Assembly: GCA_963674955.2 (NCBI GenBank) | Contig: CAXXKR010000004.1 | Coordinates: forward strand, 186,001 to 250,000 | Source of the DNA: G963674955 sp963674955 | Lineage (GTDB): Bacteria; Desulfobacterota; Desulfovibrionia; Desulfovibrionales; Desulfovibrionaceae | Direction: 5' to 3' | Length of the DNA stretch: 64,000 nt | In this document: positions 16,266 to 24,824 of the stretch, piece after piece | Numbering within the stretch: position 1 is the first letter of the stretch | Layout of the letters: each line of letters begins with the position of its first letter | Translations under genes and position numbers: made by a program | Notes under the pieces: generated by a model | What the model was told of the DNA's origin: nothing | What the model saw: the letters and a program-made list of their open reading frames with translations, nothing else | The model's database searches: none

Positions 16266-17627
16266 CTAGAACAGTCTGGTCGTTTCATTTCCGAAAGTAT
16301 AGAGCCCGGTGGAGGCCGTCAGGGAGACCTGGCCGTCCCAGGGCGCCAGCATGGCGATTTCCTTTTCCTCTTGGGCAAGGTCGGCCATGTTGTCCAGGTT
16401 CCCTTCGCGCCAGGCCTTGGCCAGGGTCAGGCAGTCGGCGCGCAGGTTGAAGGCATAGATGCTCAGGGCCGTCAGCTGTATTTCGTTCATCAGGCGCGGC
16501 CGAAGCACTATGTCCAGGCCCTGACCCAACGGCTGGAGTCCGAGTTCGGCGGATTTGTCGTTCAAATGGCCGAATATCTCATGGACCGCGTCCGGATCAA
16601 GCTCGGAGATCAGGCGGTTCAGCTTATCCTCTGAATACTTGGTGTCCGCGCCGCCTGGAACGCAGGCCAGGGGCTGAGCGATGCCGCCGCAGTTTGCGGT
16701 GAAGCCCGCCAGCCCGTCATCGCTGACCAGGGTCTGGAAGCGGGTGTTCTTTTCCTGCAGCAAGAATTTACCGTTTTCAAGCCAGGGCACATCCTGTTTG
16801 GCGTGTTCCTTCTTTACGAGCATCTGCACAACATAGCCGCCGGATTTCAGCGCGGATTGGATGTCCCGGTCCGGGTTAGAACCATTTTCGGAGGCGCAAA
16901 ATGTCGGGCCGCTTCCGGGGCGCGCGGGCCTGATGACCATTCGGTCGTAATTCTTCAGGACCCAGGAAGGCAGATCGTCGATCTTCTCGCCGTCAGGGCC
17001 TGTGGTGGCCCTTTCCGACAGAACACGGGTCCAAGGTGTGCGGGAGACGATGTCGCTCTTCAGCTTGTCTCGCCACTGGCCCGTCACGGCCTCCAGGATT
17101 GAGCAGAGGGCCACGGGGTCCGCGCCTGTGGGATTGACGATCAGATCGGACTTCAAGGCTTCCCGCAGGCCCTCAAGCCGGCCGTGGGCCTTTTCCATGG
17201 CGGCCATTTCCCTGATGTCGAAATCCCTATAAGCGGCGGTAACCTTGTCGCCCTTGTAAAAGACTTCTCCGCCTTTGGCTTCGAGTTCCACGGGGTTTGC
17301 CAGAACCGCCTTCACGTCGGGGATGTTGTTCAGCTCCGAGATGAAGAAGCCGTTTTCCATGGTCTGATCCGAATCATTCCCGGCCAGAACAGCCAAAAAA
17401 GGCGATCTTCCGGAATGTTTCAATCCATGGAGCCGGAGCAGGGCCTTGGCCGCGTTGGCTGCGGGATTGAACCTGTCGTTGTTGAAAAGCAGTTCAAGCC
17501 CGATGTCTTCGCGCTCGTTAAGCTTGTCGATGAAGAGTTCTCCGATTTCCTGCACGGCGCGAAAATGCTTCCAGTCTCTGGGGGTGCTCAGGCTCAGGTC
17601 TATATGTTGGCCGAGATAGTAGCTCAC
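16266..17627 (-). CDS. Protein of unknown function, possibly ATP-grasp-like
   Basis: A 453-residue soluble protein that I cannot name. No signal peptide or membrane helix is visible. The middle region has PSWVLKNYDRMVIRPARPGS and later GGYVVQMLVKKE. These recall the nucleotide-binding strands of circularly permuted ATP-grasp enzymes (a lysine at the end of a strand, then a glycine-rich turn, then a VQ strand), but the match is weak. Other segments are NNDRFNPAANAAKALLRLHG and LDIVLRPRLMNEIQLTALSI. It lies 52 bp downstream of hisF on the same strand, so it may be cotranscribed with hisHF without being part of histidine synthesis. Confidence 0.65.
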   Translation of the reverse strand: MSYYLGQHIDLSLSTPRDWKHFRAVQEIGELFIDKLNEREDIGLELLFNNDRFNPAANAAKALLRLHGLKHSGRSPFLAVLAGNDSDQTMENGFFISELNNIPDVKAVLANPVELEAKGGEVFYKGDKVTAAYRDFDIREMAAMEKAHGRLEGLREALKSDLIVNPTGADPVALCSILEAVTGQWRDKLKSDIVSRTPWTRVLSERATTGPDGEKIDDLPSWVLKNYDRMVIRPARPGSGPTFCASENGSNPDRDIQSALKSGGYVVQMLVKKEHAKQDVPWLENGKFLLQEKNTRFQTLVSDDGLAGFTANCGGIAQPLACVPGGADTKYSEDKLNRLISELDPDAVHEIFGHLNDKSAELGLQPLGQGLDIVLRPRLMNEIQLTALSIYAFNLRADCLTLAKAWREGNLDNMADLAQEEKEIAMLAPWDGQVSLTASTGLYTFGNETTRLF

Positions 17628-17679
17628 TGCCGTCTCCTTGTTGGTGATTGCCGGTTCGTTGGAAGAAAATGCGTCAGGC

Positions 17680-18459
17680 CTACCAGATGGTCCTCATCTT
17701 TACGTTTTGGGCCTGGATGGTCTCCTTGATCTGGGAGATGGTGTATTCGCCATAGTGGACTATGGAGGCGATAAGGGCGGCCGAAGCCCCGGCCTTGGTG
17801 AAAGCGTCGGCCATGTGCCGGGGGTTCCCTGCACCGCCGGAAGCTATCACCGGGATGGTCACGTTTTTGGTTATCAGCCGGGTCAGCTCCAGGTCGTAGC
17901 CGTCCTTGGTGCCGTCGGCGTCAATGGAGTTCAGGCAGATTTCACCGGCCCCAAGGGCCTCTCCCGTCTTGGCCCAGTCCAGGGCGTCGATGCCCATGTG
18001 CTTTCTCCCGCCGTGAATGACGATCTCGAAGCCGGAGGGAATCTGTTCGGACTTTTCCACCCGCTTCACGTCCATGCCCAGGACAACGCATTGAGAGCCG
18101 AAGGCCGCAGCGCCCTGGCTGATGATGTCCGGATTCTTGACCGCGCCGGAGTTGACCGAGACCTTTTCCGCGCCGGCCAGAAGCACTGCGCGCATGTCTT
18201 CCACTGAGTTGATGCCGCCGCCCACCGAGAAGGGGATGAAGATGCAGGATGCGACTCGCTCGACCACGTCCAGAAAAATGCCGCGGCCCTCGGCCGAGGC
18301 CGTGATGTCGTAGAAGACGATCTCGTCCGCGCCCTGCTCGTAATACATGCGCGCTGTTTCAACCGGGTCGCCGATGTCCACGTTGTCCTTGAATTTTACG
18401 CCCTTGGTAAGCTTGCCGTTGCGCACGTCCAGACAGGGAATGATCCGTTTACTGAGCAT
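17680..18459 (-). CDS. hisF: Imidazole glycerol phosphate synthase, cyclase subunit HisF
   Basis: HisF uses ammonia from HisH to close the imidazole ring, giving imidazole glycerol phosphate and AICAR. The 259-residue TIM barrel starts MLSKRIIPCLDVRNGKLTKG with catalytic D11, and has the phosphate-binding loops VGGGINS and ASGGAGN. The second catalytic aspartate lies in NSIDADGTKDGYD. Its start overlaps the end of hisH by 11 bp, in keeping with equal production of the two subunits. Confidence 0.96.
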   Translation of the reverse strand: MLSKRIIPCLDVRNGKLTKGVKFKDNVDIGDPVETARMYYEQGADEIVFYDITASAEGRGIFLDVVERVASCIFIPFSVGGGINSVEDMRAVLLAGAEKVSVNSGAVKNPDIISQGAAAFGSQCVVLGMDVKRVEKSEQIPSGFEIVIHGGRKHMGIDALDWAKTGEALGAGEICLNSIDADGTKDGYDLELTRLITKNVTIPVIASGGAGNPRHMADAFTKAGASAALIASIVHYGEYTISQIKETIQAQNVKMRTIW

Positions 18460-19090
18460 TGGCGGCCTCCTTGCAGTAAGCGTGGAAGTTGGCCAGCAGT
18501 TTCAGGCCGGGTGTGCCGCTTTTTTCCGGGTGAAATTGCACGGCCCAGAGGCCGTCGCGACCGTGTACGGAACAAAATGGGCGTCCGTATGTGGTGGTCC
18601 CGATGACGAATTCGTCCTTGGGCGCAGGATAATAGCTGTGCACGAAATAGAATTCGGATTTGGGGTCGATGTCCTTGAACAGGGAACATTCCTTTTGAAG
18701 CTCAATGGAGTTCCAGCCCATGTGCGGAATGGAAATGGGGACGTTGTTTTCGTCCGTCCAGGACCGGCTGAAAAGCCTGCATTCGCCGGGGATGACCGAC
18801 AGGGCCTTGGTGTCGTTCTCTTCGCTGTAGTCCAGCAGTATCTGGCAGCCCACGCAGATGCCCAGAAGAGGTTTTTCCTGCCAGATTAGTGACTTGAGGA
18901 CTTCGTCCAGGCCGCCCGTCTCAAGCTCTTCCATGGCTTGCCCGGCAGCGCCGACGCCGGGGAATATTATGCCGTCCACTTCGGACAGTTCATCCGGATC
19001 GGATGTGATTTTATTGGGTATTTCCAGGTAATTCAGAGCCCTTTGCACACTGGTCTGATTGCCTGCATTATATTTCAGAATGGCCAGCAT
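18449..19090 (-). CDS. hisH: Imidazole glycerol phosphate synthase, glutaminase subunit HisH
   Basis: A 213-residue class I glutamine amidotransferase that supplies ammonia to HisF. The nucleophile is C79 in LLGICVGCQILLD, and the H-E pair is in VQFHPEKSG. The oxyanion strand motif (FPGVGAAGQAM) is present. The usual GICLGMQ is GICVGCQ here, a mild variant. The remaining his genes are not in the window, so histidine genes are scattered in this genome. hisH-hisF is preceded by a 96-bp gap that probably holds its promoter. Confidence 0.95.
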   Translation of the reverse strand: MLAILKYNAGNQTSVQRALNYLEIPNKITSDPDELSEVDGIIFPGVGAAGQAMEELETGGLDEVLKSLIWQEKPLLGICVGCQILLDYSEENDTKALSVIPGECRLFSRSWTDENNVPISIPHMGWNSIELQKECSLFKDIDPKSEFYFVHSYYPAPKDEFVIGTTTYGRPFCSVHGRDGLWAVQFHPEKSGTPGLKLLANFHAYCKEAANAQ

Positions 19091-19186
19091 CTTTTGTCCT
19101 CCTTAGTAATATAAGGGGGGTAGTAAATAATTTTGCGGAATACAAGTGGTTCGGCACAGGAGTTTAAAAAAGAAGTGGGGTCAAAT

Positions 19187-19960
19187 TCATTTGGCAAGGA
19201 TGCGCAGGAGCAGGTCGCCCTTGAGAGGACCGAGTTTTCTGCCTAATCCCTTGAGCCGGATGGGGCGTCCGATTACAAAGTCCGGGGGAAGGGTTATTTC
19301 TATTTTTTTCGGTTTGCCGGAAAAACGCTGCTTGACCGTGATGGTCACGCTGCGGCCCGGAAGCAGGTTGCCTGCCGGGAAATGAACTGTCTGTTCATAA
19401 TCCATCTGGCCGGTGAACATGGATTTGATGCCGCCGAAAAATCCTTTGGAAATATCAAGGTTCAGGGATTTGGAACCCCAGTGCAGTTCGAGCCCCCGCT
19501 TTTGGATTTTACTCCTTGGCTTGAATCCGGGATCGTTTCGTTTGACCTGCCTGTAGATGTCTTCAAAGACCTTTTTGGCAAAGGGATCGCGGAGGATGTC
19601 CCTTAAAACCTCTTCTTCCTCGCGGTAGAAGGCGCGGCTTGTCCTTTTCCTGGACCGGGCATCGGGTTTGCCCTGGCTTTGCTGTTTGGCGTAGGCATCG
19701 GCCCCCTGGGCCTTGTTGGCGGTGGGGCGTTGGTGCGCTTCCCTGGCCCTGGCTCGCGCACGTTCAGTGGCATCGTCTTTGACGATATCCTTGAGCAGGA
19801 CGTAGGCTTCGTTGAGGCGTCTGAATTCCTGTGCCGCGTCCTGCGAGGGGTTGAGGTCCGGGTGGTATTTGAATGCAAGCCGCCTGAAGGAACTTTTGAT
19901 TTCCTCCATGCCCGCCCCGTTGGCGACGTTGAGTATGCGGTAGCATTCCTGGATTGTCAT
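19187..19960 (-). CDS. J-domain protein (DnaJ-like, no zinc domain)
   Basis: This 257-residue protein has an N-terminal J domain (residues about 3-65) with the HPD motif in AFKYHPDLNPSQ, a charged linker with RARAREAHQRP, and a C-terminal beta domain (VTITVKQRFSGKPKKIEITL) similar to the client-binding part of DnaJ. The cysteine-rich zinc centre is missing, so it is a type II or CbpA-like co-chaperone. It is the last gene of a tight three-gene operon with a YkgJ-type protein and a CoA-binding protein. Confidence 0.85.
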   Translation of the reverse strand: MTIQECYRILNVANGAGMEEIKSSFRRLAFKYHPDLNPSQDAAQEFRRLNEAYVLLKDIVKDDATERARARAREAHQRPTANKAQGADAYAKQQSQGKPDARSRKRTSRAFYREEEEVLRDILRDPFAKKVFEDIYRQVKRNDPGFKPRSKIQKRGLELHWGSKSLNLDISKGFFGGIKSMFTGQMDYEQTVHFPAGNLLPGRSVTITVKQRFSGKPKKIEITLPPDFVIGRPIRLKGLGRKLGPLKGDLLLRILAK

Positions 19961-19963
19961 TTG

Positions 19964-20401
19964 TCAGCCGTCGGTCTTGAGGGCGTTGGGGTTGAAGTCC
20001 TTGTTTTCCTTGAGCAGGTTGTTTTCCTTGAGATATTTCTTTCCCTGGAGGACGAATTCCTTGAATCCCGCTTCCTTGTTCACGCCTGGGCAGTAGTCGA
20101 GGCACAGTTCCCAGCTTGTCTCGTCCACAAGATTGCCCCTGAAGAATGGCCAGGCCCTGCACACGTCCGGCCTGCCCGGATGGATTCCGCAGCCCTCGGA
20201 GTAGAATATGCAGTACCCGTCGTCGCCGCAGGTCAGTTCGATTTTTCCGTTTCTGGTTTGGGCGTATTCTTTCAGCATGGCGGGAATATCCATCCCCAGG
20301 TGCTCGGCGAGGCGTTGTTGGTCATGGTTGGTCAAAATTATTCCGCCTTCGCCCTGGCAGCAGTGGCCGCAGCGTTGGCACTCGAACGCAGGTTGGTTCA
20401 T
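19964..20401 (-). CDS. YkgJ-family cysteine-cluster protein (putative metal-binding)
   Basis: A 145-residue protein with the conserved cysteine pattern of the YkgJ/FliB-like family: CQRCGHCCQGEGG at the N-terminus, then CGDDGYCIFYSEGCGIHPGR and VCRAWPF. The family is thought to bind zinc or an iron-sulfur centre, and no reaction is firmly established. It starts with an ATGA overlap with the CoA-binding gene upstream and ends 3 bp before the J-domain gene, so the three are translationally coupled. Confidence 0.85.
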   Translation of the reverse strand: MNQPAFECQRCGHCCQGEGGIILTNHDQQRLAEHLGMDIPAMLKEYAQTRNGKIELTCGDDGYCIFYSEGCGIHPGRPDVCRAWPFFRGNLVDETSWELCLDYCPGVNKEAGFKEFVLQGKKYLKENNLLKENKDFNPNALKTDG

Positions 20402-20820
20402 TTCGCGCCTATTCCCAGCCTCTTGTGTTCGACCATGATGCAGCGGTCCTCGATGACGGTTACGGGCTTTGCGTCAAGGATATTTCTGGATTCAGGGCTG
20501 AAGATGCCGGACTGCATCCAGAAGCAGCGTGGAGTGGACTCGAGTTTAAGGAATTCATCGGCATGGCCCGGGCAGAACTGGGCGGCCCTGAACAAATCCA
20601 CGATATCAATGGGCACGGGGATGTCGTTTATGGTCGGATAGGTGTCCAGGCCCCAGACGTTTAATCGCTTGGGATGGACCGGAATCACATTGTATCCGGC
20701 CTCTATCAGGTAGCGTCCGACGTGATCCACGGGCGCGGACGGCTTGTCCTTGGCACCGATGATTGCGATGGTCTTGACCTCGGAGAGAAGGGCGGTTAGC
20801 TCTTTGTCACTGATTAGCAT
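20398..20820 (-). CDS. CoA-binding domain protein (YccU-like)
   Basis: A 140-residue single-domain Rossmann protein similar to the CoA-binding domain of succinyl-CoA synthetase. It has TIAIIGAKDKPSAPVDHVGR at the first nucleotide-binding strand, YNVIPVHPK, and FWMQSGIFSPESR. Family members are about 140 residues and their cellular role is not settled. It is the first gene of the minus-strand operon and is divergent from the M24 peptidase gene, with an 82-bp gap for both promoters. Confidence 0.85.
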   Translation of the reverse strand: MLISDKELTALLSEVKTIAIIGAKDKPSAPVDHVGRYLIEAGYNVIPVHPKRLNVWGLDTYPTINDIPVPIDIVDLFRAAQFCPGHADEFLKLESTPRCFWMQSGIFSPESRNILDAKPVTVIEDRCIMVEHKRLGIGAK

Positions 20821-20902
20821 TGTATCTCCCGGTAATGGATGCTCAGGCAGAGATTCTTACCGGAAACCGTTGAACTTGCAAAGCGACAATAGCGGAGGCG
20901 TC

Positions 20903-22126
20903 ATGTTCAAGCCCCTGGCCGTGATACCAGAGACCGAGTTAGAGATGCGCTGGCGCAAATGCCGCCGGTTTATGATCGAAACCGCGCCTGAAGCAGGCGG
21001 CATGCTGGTTTTCACCAGACTGAACATCTATTATCTTTCCGGCACCATGGGCCAGGGTGTACTCTGGCTGCCCCTTGAGGGCAAGCCTGTTCTCATGCTG
21101 CGCAAGGGGTTGGAACGGGGCAGGCTGGAAAGCGTTCTCGAACAAATCGTTCCCTTCAAGTCCTACTCGCAGCTGCCGGACCTGTGCGCCGAGGCCGGAA
21201 GTCCGCTTTCCAGAATCATCGGCGCAGAGACCACCGGCCTTTCATGGCAACTGGGCACCATGCTCTCAGCCAGGCTCGTGGAACACGAATTCCAATCCTG
21301 CGACATGGCCCTCGCCCTTGCTCGGTCGGTCAAGTCTCCATGGGAATTGGAGATAATGCGCCGTTGCGGCAGGCTGCACAATGAGGCCCTGACCAAGGCC
21401 CTGCCGGGAATGATCCGGCCCGGCATGACGGAAAGGGAGATTTCCCACCTGAGCTGGCAGGCCTTTTTCAACGCCGGGCACCAGGGCATGATGCGCATGC
21501 AGTCCTTTGGCGAGGAAATCTTCCTGGGTCACGTCTCTGCAGGCGATTCAGGCAACTATCCCAGCTCGTTCAATGGTCCTCTCGGACTGAGAGGGGAGCA
21601 TCCAAGTCTGCCCTTCATGGGTTCGGCGGACGTTGTCTGGAAAAAGGGACAGCCTTTGTCCTGCGACATCGGCTTTTCACTTGAGGGATATTGCACGGAC
21701 AAGACGCAGGTCTACTGGTCCGGTTCCGAGTCCTCCATTCCCGACGAGGTCCGGTCCGCTCACTCGTTTTGCATGGAGGTCCAGGCCTGGGTGGCTGAGA
21801 ATGCCCGCCCCGGCACCTTGCCCAGCGAGCTCTACACCCACTGCCTGGAGTGGGCAAAGAGGGACGGCTTCGCTGAAGGATTCATGGGGCTGGGCGACAA
21901 CAAGGTGCCCTTCATCGGCCATGGCATCGGCCTGACCATTGACGGCTATCCGCCAATCGCCAAGGGTTTCGACCGGCCATTGGAGCAGGGCATGGTTCTG
22001 GCCGTTGAACCAAAGCAAGGCATACCCGGGGTGGGCATGGTCGGGGTGGAGAACACCTTTGAGGTGAAAGCCGACCGCGCCCGCTGCATCACGGGCAATT
22101 CCTTCGACATTATCTGCGTGGAATAA
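20903..22126 (+). CDS. M24-family metallopeptidase (Xaa-Pro aminopeptidase-like)
   Basis: A 407-residue two-domain protein with an N-terminal creatinase-like domain and a C-terminal pita-bread fold. Metal ligands typical of M24 are visible: the two aspartates in SCDIGFSLEGYCTDKTQ, the histidine in FIGHGIGLTIDG, and the glutamates in LAVEPKQGIP and VGVENTFEV. I place the start at 20903 because GGAGG lies five bases upstream; the open frame continues upstream to 20744 but would overlap the divergent CoA-binding gene. It may cleave proline-containing dipeptides, but substrate cannot be read from sequence. Confidence 0.88.
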   Translation: MFKPLAVIPETELEMRWRKCRRFMIETAPEAGGMLVFTRLNIYYLSGTMGQGVLWLPLEGKPVLMLRKGLERGRLESVLEQIVPFKSYSQLPDLCAEAGSPLSRIIGAETTGLSWQLGTMLSARLVEHEFQSCDMALALARSVKSPWELEIMRRCGRLHNEALTKALPGMIRPGMTEREISHLSWQAFFNAGHQGMMRMQSFGEEIFLGHVSAGDSGNYPSSFNGPLGLRGEHPSLPFMGSADVVWKKGQPLSCDIGFSLEGYCTDKTQVYWSGSESSIPDEVRSAHSFCMEVQAWVAENARPGTLPSELYTHCLEWAKRDGFAEGFMGLGDNKVPFIGHGIGLTIDGYPPIAKGFDRPLEQGMVLAVEPKQGIPGVGMVGVENTFEVKADRARCITGNSFDIICVE

Positions 22127-22174
22127 GAACGTTTGCCGGAAAGGGCAGAGGGTAGATGTTTTTTTTGAAAAAAG

Positions 22175-22208
22175 GTTGACTAGTAGAATAAAATAGTTGA
22201 CTAGTAGA
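22175..22208 (+). promoter_or_regulatory. Tandem operator-like repeats upstream of the MarR gene
   Basis: GTTGACTAGTAGA occurs twice, at 22175-22187 and 22196-22208. The copies are spaced 21 bp start to start (two helical turns) and each contains the palindrome ACTAGT. The second copy lies 22 bp before the MarR start codon. MarR proteins usually bind short palindromes next to their own promoter, so autoregulation is the likely use. Confidence 0.6.
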
Positions 22209-22230
22209 GCATATTCCAAGGAGGAGGGTG

Positions 22231-22653
22231 ATGAAACCTGAAACCGAATTTGTGGTCGAGTTGCTCAAGGCGGGTGCTTTCCTGGCGCGTGTGGGGGGCA
22301 GGATTACTGCTGGGTACGGGTTGAGCCAACAGCAATTTGTTATCTTGAAGGTTGTTGAAGAGGCTGGGCAAATCTCACAACGGGAGATCAGGTCCAATCT
22401 TTTGTACGACAAGTCCAACGTGTCCAAGGCCGTGGGAATACTTGTCCGCAAAGGACTTGCAACCATCGACAGGTCGCCGGAGGATGCCAGGGTTCAGGTG
22501 GTGGAAGCGACAGACAAAGGCCGCGAGATCGTCGGGCAGTGCATGAAGGATTTCGAGCGCTGGAACCGGCAATGGGTCAGGGGAACGGACAGTAAGGGTC
22601 TGGTCGCCGCTACGCGTTTGCTGCGCTCGCTGGCTGCCGGCAGTGAGGAATGA
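22231..22653 (+). CDS. MarR-family transcriptional regulator
   Basis: A 140-residue winged-helix regulator. The helix-turn-helix is at QISQREIRSNLLYDKSNVSK and the wing follows at GLATIDRSPEDARVQVVEAT. The ATG at 22231 has a very strong AGGAGG six bases upstream; a GTG one codon earlier is less likely. The next gene, a small YciI-like protein, starts 13 bp after the stop and is probably its main cotranscribed partner. The inducing ligand is unknown. Confidence 0.9.
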   Translation: MKPETEFVVELLKAGAFLARVGGRITAGYGLSQQQFVILKVVEEAGQISQREIRSNLLYDKSNVSKAVGILVRKGLATIDRSPEDARVQVVEATDKGREIVGQCMKDFERWNRQWVRGTDSKGLVAATRLLRSLAAGSEE

Positions 22654-22666
22654 CCGGAGGTTTGAA

Positions 22667-22924
22667 ATGAGGAAGTTCGTGTTTTTTTATTTCATGAAAG
22701 CAATGCCCGAAGCGATCGGGAAGCTTGCTTCGCAACACGCCGCATATTGGAGATCATTGGCCCTGAGCGGTTATCAGGGCGGGCCTTTTGCGGATCGTTC
22801 CGGAGGAATGATCATATTTTCAGCTCGGGATATGGGGCAGGCCAAAAGACTGGCTGGCGGCGACCCGTTTGTCAAAGGCCGCGTCATGTCGCAGAACTGG
22901 CTCAAGGAATGGGAAGAGAAATAA
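22667..22924 (+). CDS. YciI-like small protein
   Basis: An 85-residue protein starting MRKFVFFYFMKAMPEAIGKL, with HAAYWRSLALSGYQGGPFAD and a later GGDPFVKGRVM. That is the pattern of the YCII-related ferredoxin-like fold, a family of small proteins with a possible dehalogenase or dioxygenase-related role that is mostly uncharacterised. GGAGG six bases before the ATG at 22667 fixes the start. It follows the MarR gene in one operon and meets the next operon tail to tail. Confidence 0.78.
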   Translation: MRKFVFFYFMKAMPEAIGKLASQHAAYWRSLALSGYQGGPFADRSGGMIIFSARDMGQAKRLAGGDPFVKGRVMSQNWLKEWEEK

Positions 22925-22931
22925 CCGCTTG

Positions 22932-23384
22932 CTAATCAGCCAGCAGTTCGTCCAGTATTTCCGCAGCCGTTCTGACCACTTGCGGGCAGTGCTTTTTTAG
23001 TTTTCCGCTTTCCATGGCCTTTTGCCATTCATCGGGAATCTTGAAACCTATTTCGGCCAGGATGTCGGCGCATTTGGTGGAACCGACACGGGTCTTGAAC
23101 TCTTCCATGAATTTTTGAGCCAGTTCATAGGCCTTTTTGCGGGCGTCGTTGTCCTCGCTTCTGTCCGGGCCGCATTTGAGCCCAATGGCCATGAGCGATC
23201 CGGTCACGGCTCCGCAGGTCTGTCCCGTGAGGCCGATGCCGCCGCCGAAGGCCCCGGCCATCATCCGGGCAGTCTCAAAGTCCAGACCGTATCTAGGGCC
23301 AAAGGCCGTGAGCATGGCCTCGGAGCACGAACAGCCGTCTTTCATGTTCTCCACCGCCTTGTCCGAAATATTCATATTTTGCAT
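22932..23384 (-). CDS. C_GCAxxG_C_C family redox-like protein
   Basis: A 150-residue protein with the named cysteine pattern of this family: GCSCSEAML at the N-terminus, GQTCGAVTGSLMAIGLKCG in the middle, and later STKCADIL and KHCPQVV. The family is common in anaerobes and is thought to be redox-active or metal-binding, but its function is not known. It is the last gene of a TetR-DUF2867-carboxymuconolactone decarboxylase-like operon, 6 bp after the previous gene. Confidence 0.82.
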   Translation of the reverse strand: MQNMNISDKAVENMKDGCSCSEAMLTAFGPRYGLDFETARMMAGAFGGGIGLTGQTCGAVTGSLMAIGLKCGPDRSEDNDARKKAYELAQKFMEEFKTRVGSTKCADILAEIGFKIPDEWQKAMESGKLKKHCPQVVRTAAEILDELLAD

Positions 23385-23390
23385 CTCCCT

Positions 23391-23735
23391 TTACTCGAAA
23401 ACGGATTCCATGACTTCCAGGGCGAATCTCGCGGACACCGTTGCCGGTCCGCCGCCCATCTCGATGCCCACTTCCACTGCCTCCAGAACCTCTTGCAAGG
23501 AAGCTCCGGCCTTTGCGGCCTGTTCTATGTGCCACTGCATGCAGGAGTGACAGTCTATTACAACGGATATTCCGACGGCGATGAGTTCCTTTTCCTTGGA
23601 AGGCAGGGCTCCGTCGGAATAGGCGGCTTTTTCCATGTCCAGGAAGGCCTTGTAGGTCTTGGATTTCAGGGCCAGCAGCTTGGCGTGGGCCTTTTTTCTT
23701 TGCCTTGAGAGTTCCGTGAGCCTGTCCATAATCAA
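23391..23735 (-). CDS. Carboxymuconolactone decarboxylase / AhpD-like protein
   Basis: A 114-residue alpha-helical protein of the CMD/AhpD family. The redox-active motif is visible as IDCHSCMQWHIEQAAKAG (CxxC followed three residues later by H), preceded by KEKELIAVGISV. In AhpD these cysteines reduce peroxiredoxin partners, so a peroxidase or disulfide-reductase role is more likely than true decarboxylation. It overlaps the DUF2867 gene by 4 bp (ATGA) and precedes a cysteine-rich protein gene, suggesting a small redox operon under TetR control. Confidence 0.85.
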   Translation of the reverse strand: MIMDRLTELSRQRKKAHAKLLALKSKTYKAFLDMEKAAYSDGALPSKEKELIAVGISVVIDCHSCMQWHIEQAAKAGASLQEVLEAVEVGIEMGGGPATVSARFALEVMESVFE

Positions 23736-24232
23736 TCCTCGCGGTTTCTTGCCCCCGCCTTTGCCATTCGGGAGACCACCAGGTGGTGAAAGGGGCGGAT
23801 CAGGTTGAAGTACACGGGGCCGATTCGGTTGTTGTATCTGACCACTGTCATAACGTGGAATCGGTTTTCCCCGCTGTCCAGCGGCTCCACGGCCACGATT
23901 ACTGCCGCATACAGATGCATGTCGTCCACCTCGCCGGCCCAGTAGCGTTCCTCCTCGGCCATGTTCACCTTGAGGAAAACGGCTTGTCCGCCGGGTTCCA
24001 TTGCCAGTTCGGAAGGGGTAATGGCCGGATAGGATTCGGCTTGCTCAAGGTTGAAGATTTTCGCGAATATTCCCCGAATTTTGTACAGCCATTTGTACCA
24101 GCCGGGATAATATGACAGCATCCCGGACACGAATTCGCGCATGGAGACCTTTCCTTGGGCTGTCTTCACATCAATGTGGTCGGCATTTTCCAGCAGGGGG
24201 TGCAGTTCATGAATGGAGTTGATGAATTTCAT
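23732..24232 (-). CDS. DUF2867 family protein (paralogue 1)
   Basis: A 166-residue protein of the DUF2867 family, with no known activity. Landmarks are SMREFVSGMLSYYPGWYKWL, the tryptophan in YWAGEVDDMHLYAAV, and a C-terminal PVYFNLIRPFHHLVVSRM. It is clearly related to the 166-residue protein at 27301-27801; both share the FVSGMLSYYPGW and NLIRPFHxLVV blocks. Its start overlaps the TetR stop (ATGA) and its end overlaps the AhpD-like gene, so the operon is translationally coupled. Confidence 0.8.
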   Translation of the reverse strand: MKFINSIHELHPLLENADHIDVKTAQGKVSMREFVSGMLSYYPGWYKWLYKIRGIFAKIFNLEQAESYPAITPSELAMEPGGQAVFLKVNMAEEERYWAGEVDDMHLYAAVIVAVEPLDSGENRFHVMTVVRYNNRIGPVYFNLIRPFHHLVVSRMAKAGARNRED

Positions 24233-24810
24233 TTTTTCCGCTCCGGTTTTTCGGGTTCGGGGATGTTGAAGAATTTACGTATTTCGTCCCGGATTTCCTG
24301 CATGGCCTCTTCTTCAAGAGGGGGCATGATGAAGCGGGAGCCGATGTAGGTCGTGTAGGCAATTCGGGCCATGCGGATGGCCTGGTTGATATTTTGGGCA
24401 TAAGGGAAGAACAGTTCCTTAAGGTAGTTCATGCGCAGCAGGTCGGCCTGCTCCTGGAATTTGCGGACCAGGGGGTCGCGCATGGCCCAGGCCCTGATTG
24501 TCGCATCCGGTTCCAGGGGCAGGTTGTCGGCGATGGCCTTGATCCTAGCGTATCTGGACGCCGCGTCGTCTGCTTCCTCGGTGCAATCTATGATGCTGAT
24601 GGTGTTTTGGTCCAACCAGTGTTGCAGAAGCTGCCGGACAAAGGACTTTCTGTTTTTGAAGTGGTGGTAGAATGAGCCCTTGGTAACGCCCAGCCCCTTG
24701 CACAGCCTGTCGATGGTCAGGCCGTCAGGACCGCTTTCAACAAGTATTTCAAGCCCCCTGTCCAGCAAGTCGTTTTTGGAATGCCTGGGTCTGTTGGCCG
24801 TTTTCGCCAT
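24229..24810 (-). CDS. TetR-family transcriptional regulator 1
   Basis: A 193-residue TetR repressor. The helix-turn-helix is LTIDRLCKGLGVTKGSFYHH followed by FKNRKSFVRQLL. I place the start at 24810 (MAKTANRPRH); the frame continues to an ATG at 24831, but that codon lies inside the perfect palindromic operator and has no ribosome-binding sequence. The gene heads an operon with DUF2867, AhpD-like and C_GCAxxG_C_C genes, which it probably represses together with itself. The ligand-binding domain gives no hint of the effector. Confidence 0.88.
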   Translation of the reverse strand: MAKTANRPRHSKNDLLDRGLEILVESGPDGLTIDRLCKGLGVTKGSFYHHFKNRKSFVRQLLQHWLDQNTISIIDCTEEADDAASRYARIKAIADNLPLEPDATIRAWAMRDPLVRKFQEQADLLRMNYLKELFFPYAQNINQAIRMARIAYTTYIGSRFIMPPLEEEAMQEIRDEIRKFFNIPEPEKPERKK

Positions 24811-24824
24811 TTTCTTTCTATTGG

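Noticed and set aside
20744..20902. Extended N-terminus of the M24 peptidase
   Set aside because: The added 53 residues overlap the divergent CoA-binding gene and lack the family pattern, and GGAGG precedes the ATG at 20903.
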